From: Chlorokybus atmophyticus
Lineage: Eukaryota; Streptophyta; Chlorokybophyceae; Chlorokybales; Chlorokybaceae
DNA length: 64,000 bases
Reading direction: 5' to 3'
Assembly: GCA_009103225.1 (NCBI GenBank)
Contig: RHPI01000797.1
Coordinates: 1,144,521-1,208,520 of the forward strand
Positions 62,042 to 64,000 of this stretch are shown here, piece after piece; position 1 is the stretch's first letter, and every line of letters starts with the position of its first letter. The translations under genes were made by a program, and so were the position numbers. The notes under the pieces were generated by a model, which did not search any database, had not been told where the DNA came from, and saw only the letters and a list, made by a program, of their open reading frames with translations.

Positions 62042-64000
62042 ATGGGTCAAAACGAAGCATCCGGCGCAGCTGCTTTCACCCCTAACGACATTGGTCCCAT
62101 CTTCAATCTGCTGCAGCAAGCGCTCAACCAGGATCAGCGAGTGCGCCAGCCTGCTTCAGAAGCCCTTGCATCATGCGAGGATCGTGCCGGCTTCTGCTCC
62201 TGCTTGCTGGTAGGTCGCAGTCTCGTTGATTCGCCTTTGTTTCACTGACATGCGCTATCTGGACGCATCCATAACAGCTGCGTTCCGGCATTAGTTGCGT
62301 TCGTGCCTCATGCATCCAAAAAGGGTTGGAATCGGTCTGTCACACCTCACATTGTGATCTGTTGACATGCATGTTGTCTGTGCTACCTGGCTGAAGCTTG
62401 AGAATGATATAGAGTGACCTTACGTGCTGCGTCCCAGGAAATTGTGAGCCATGCGTCCACATCAAGCGACGAAAGCGCAAGGTGGCTGGCAGCCGTGCAC
62501 TTGAAGAACTGCGTGATACGGCATTGGCGAATGCGCAGGGATGGCAGGTGTGTACAACTCAGCAGCTGGTTTGCGTGTAGGCAAGTGAGGCTGACTGCTT
62601 GTGTGTCGTCTTTCGATTCCTTTGCCTGCCCGTGTCAGTGGAATTGGCGAAGGTGAGAAAGCTCATCTTCGTTCCAAGTTGCTTGATGTGTTGGGAGATC
62701 GCAACAGCCAGGTAGTAAACATAATGCTTACCATTGTCTAGTCATGTAGTCGTATGCATTGTTGTGCTTTGGTCACGCAATTGTTGTCGATCCATGCGCT
62801 ATAACGCGACTCGCCTTGCAGATTGCAGTGCAACTAGCAATAGTGGCCGCAAAGATTGCTCGATTTGACTTCCCACGTGATTGGTATGTAGCTCTACTCT
62901 GTTTTTCTATTGGTAGCCCCTGGCGTGACGTTGCAGGTTGTGCATCTTGCAAGAGGCCATGTGTGGTTGGTGGTTGAGTGCAACATTATGACACATGCGG
63001 ACATATCATTTTGCTGTGCGTATATGCCAGGCCACAGCTGTTTCCAACACTCCTCAGCAAGCTGCAATCACCAGATGTGTTGCTCACAACTCGCATATAC
63101 CTGGCACTGCACCATATCCTCAAGGAGCTGGCGTCAAAGAGATTGATGGCTGATCAACGACACTTTGCCCAGGTGAGGTTCCACAAACTGCTGGCTTTGG
63201 TGTGAATATGCTGTAGTCGCAGGTAACTCACACAGGAAGTTGCAGATTGCTTTACAGCTTTTTGACTTGGTTTGGTCACACTGGTGTGCGGATACACAAC
63301 GAGTTGTATCTGCACTGCCGGCCATATCACAAGCCTCCATGGAAAGCATTCCAAACGATGAGGCAGCTGCACTGTTGTTGGCATGTGAGCGATGGTTGCT
63401 GGCGCTAAAAGCTCTGCGGCGACTGTTGCTTTTTGGATATGGTCAAGCGGATGGGCAAGCAGTGCAGGTACGTGCATGCCGCTAGGCTTGCACTAACATG
63501 TGCGTGCAACGCCCAGCATTGTTGACTTGATTCTGTCACAGTTGATGGGGCGTTTGTCAGCAATGGCAGCAGCATCCATCCCACAGGATGTACCACAAGT
63601 GGCAGTCACCGTTCCGGTCTTGCTGCAAGCACTACAGTCTCTGCTGCCATATTGTGAGTTAAGACTGCTGCTTGAAGAAGATATGACATTGTCTGTTGAC
63701 CACGTGACCTACATGGACAGTCTGGCACGCACTTCAAAAACATGAGCATATGTGAGACAGCCTGCACTGGGCAGCCACTGACTTGCAATGCTTGACAGGG
63801 CGTTCCATGCAGCAGAGCCAGCATGCTCTGCGATGGGTTACAGAGCGTGGCAGCTTGAAGGTTATGAAGACTATGATTGACATACAGTTAACCCATCCCA
63901 GCTCATTTCGACATCAAGCCGTGATGCTGCCCGTGCTGGACTTCTGCTACAATCAGATGTGCAGTGCTGAAGACATTGGTGGACCTGCCGTATTTGAACG
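62042..64000 (+). CDS. Importin-11-like karyopherin-beta, 5' part (cut by window end)
   Basis: Exons 62042-62209, 62438-62547, 62639-62711, 62822-62883, 63031-63172, 63246-63467, about 63520-63653 and 63799 to the edge. The start MGQNEASGAAAFTPND leads into LLQQALNQDQRVRQPASEAL, the first HEAT helices of an importin-beta N-terminal domain. SARWLAAVHLKNCVIRHWRM, QLAIVAAKIARFDFPRDW and PQLFPTLLSKLQSPD follow, then HHILKELASKRLMADQRHF; this order and wording match importin-11 (IPO11), a nuclear import receptor whose N-terminal region binds RanGTP. The exon 6/7 junction is not settled: the reading frame of exon 7 needs an alternative donor. The 3' half lies outside the window. Confidence 0.85.

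Overview
The window is eukaryotic nuclear DNA. It has spliced genes with GT-AG introns, long microsatellites and several single-N assembly joins. The best guess is a green alga or a close photosynthetic relative. The reasons are a secreted Pro/Ser-rich wall glycoprotein of the pherophorin/extensin kind, a cilia-type CFAP97-domain gene, Pmp3/RCI2-type membrane peptides and a few CTAAACC-like telomere-type repeats. The species cannot be named from the sequence, and the assignment to green algae is inference.

Layout. 1-2.5 kb: no supported gene. 2.5-6.3 kb: a complete 12-exon DEAH-box RNA helicase. 7.3-11.1 kb: an approximately 2.1-kb tandem duplication, each copy carrying a three-exon Pmp3-like gene. 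11.6-15.9 kb (minus): a many-exon gene whose first six exons encode a C18orf63/DUF4708-like domain, with a SAP motif at the 3' end. 17.5-20.2 kb (plus): an unrecognised multi-exon gene. 20.4-23.3 kb (minus): a WD40-repeat protein. 23.5-24.8 kb (plus): a thioredoxin-like protein with an altered active site. 26.2-28.9 kb (minus): an armadillo-repeat reading frame broken by one stop codon, and a helical protein with a hydrophobic N terminus. 37.3-41.1 kb (plus): a nine-exon secreted proline-rich glycoprotein. 56.9-58.2 kb (plus): a CFAP97-domain gene. 58.9-60.9 kb (minus): organellar ribosomal protein bL9 followed, 8 nt after its stop codon, by an RluA-family pseudouridine synthase. 62.0 kb to the end (plus): an importin-11-like karyopherin cut by the window edge.

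The stretches between about 30-36, 41-49 and 49-56 kb are repeat and mobile-element territory. They hold a candidate DDE transposase gene (49.8-52.3 kb, minus), pieces of a second repeated gene family (32.2-34.1 and 55.2-56 kb, minus), a decayed retroelement with a CCHC zinc knuckle (46-48.5 kb), a decayed P-loop NTPase next to an armadillo pseudogene (42.3-44 kb), a satellite of about 147 bp (44.8-45.4 kb), a tRNA-like A/B-box element (54.2 kb), and arrays of palindromic GGACCAT/ATGGTCC hairpins on both sides of the transposase gene.

Three points stand out. The bL9/pseudouridine-synthase pair looks like a dicistronic nuclear transcription unit serving organelle translation. The hairpin arrays look like unusual subterminal structures of a mobile element. 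The armadillo gene carries a single nonsense codon where a paralogous fragment 16 kb away keeps lysine. Exon coordinates were derived by hand from splice consensus and reading-phase agreement. Phase was checked across the junctions of the helicase, the two Pmp3 genes, the WD40, wall-glycoprotein and CFAP97 genes, bL9, and the first part of the C18orf63-like gene. No homology search was run.
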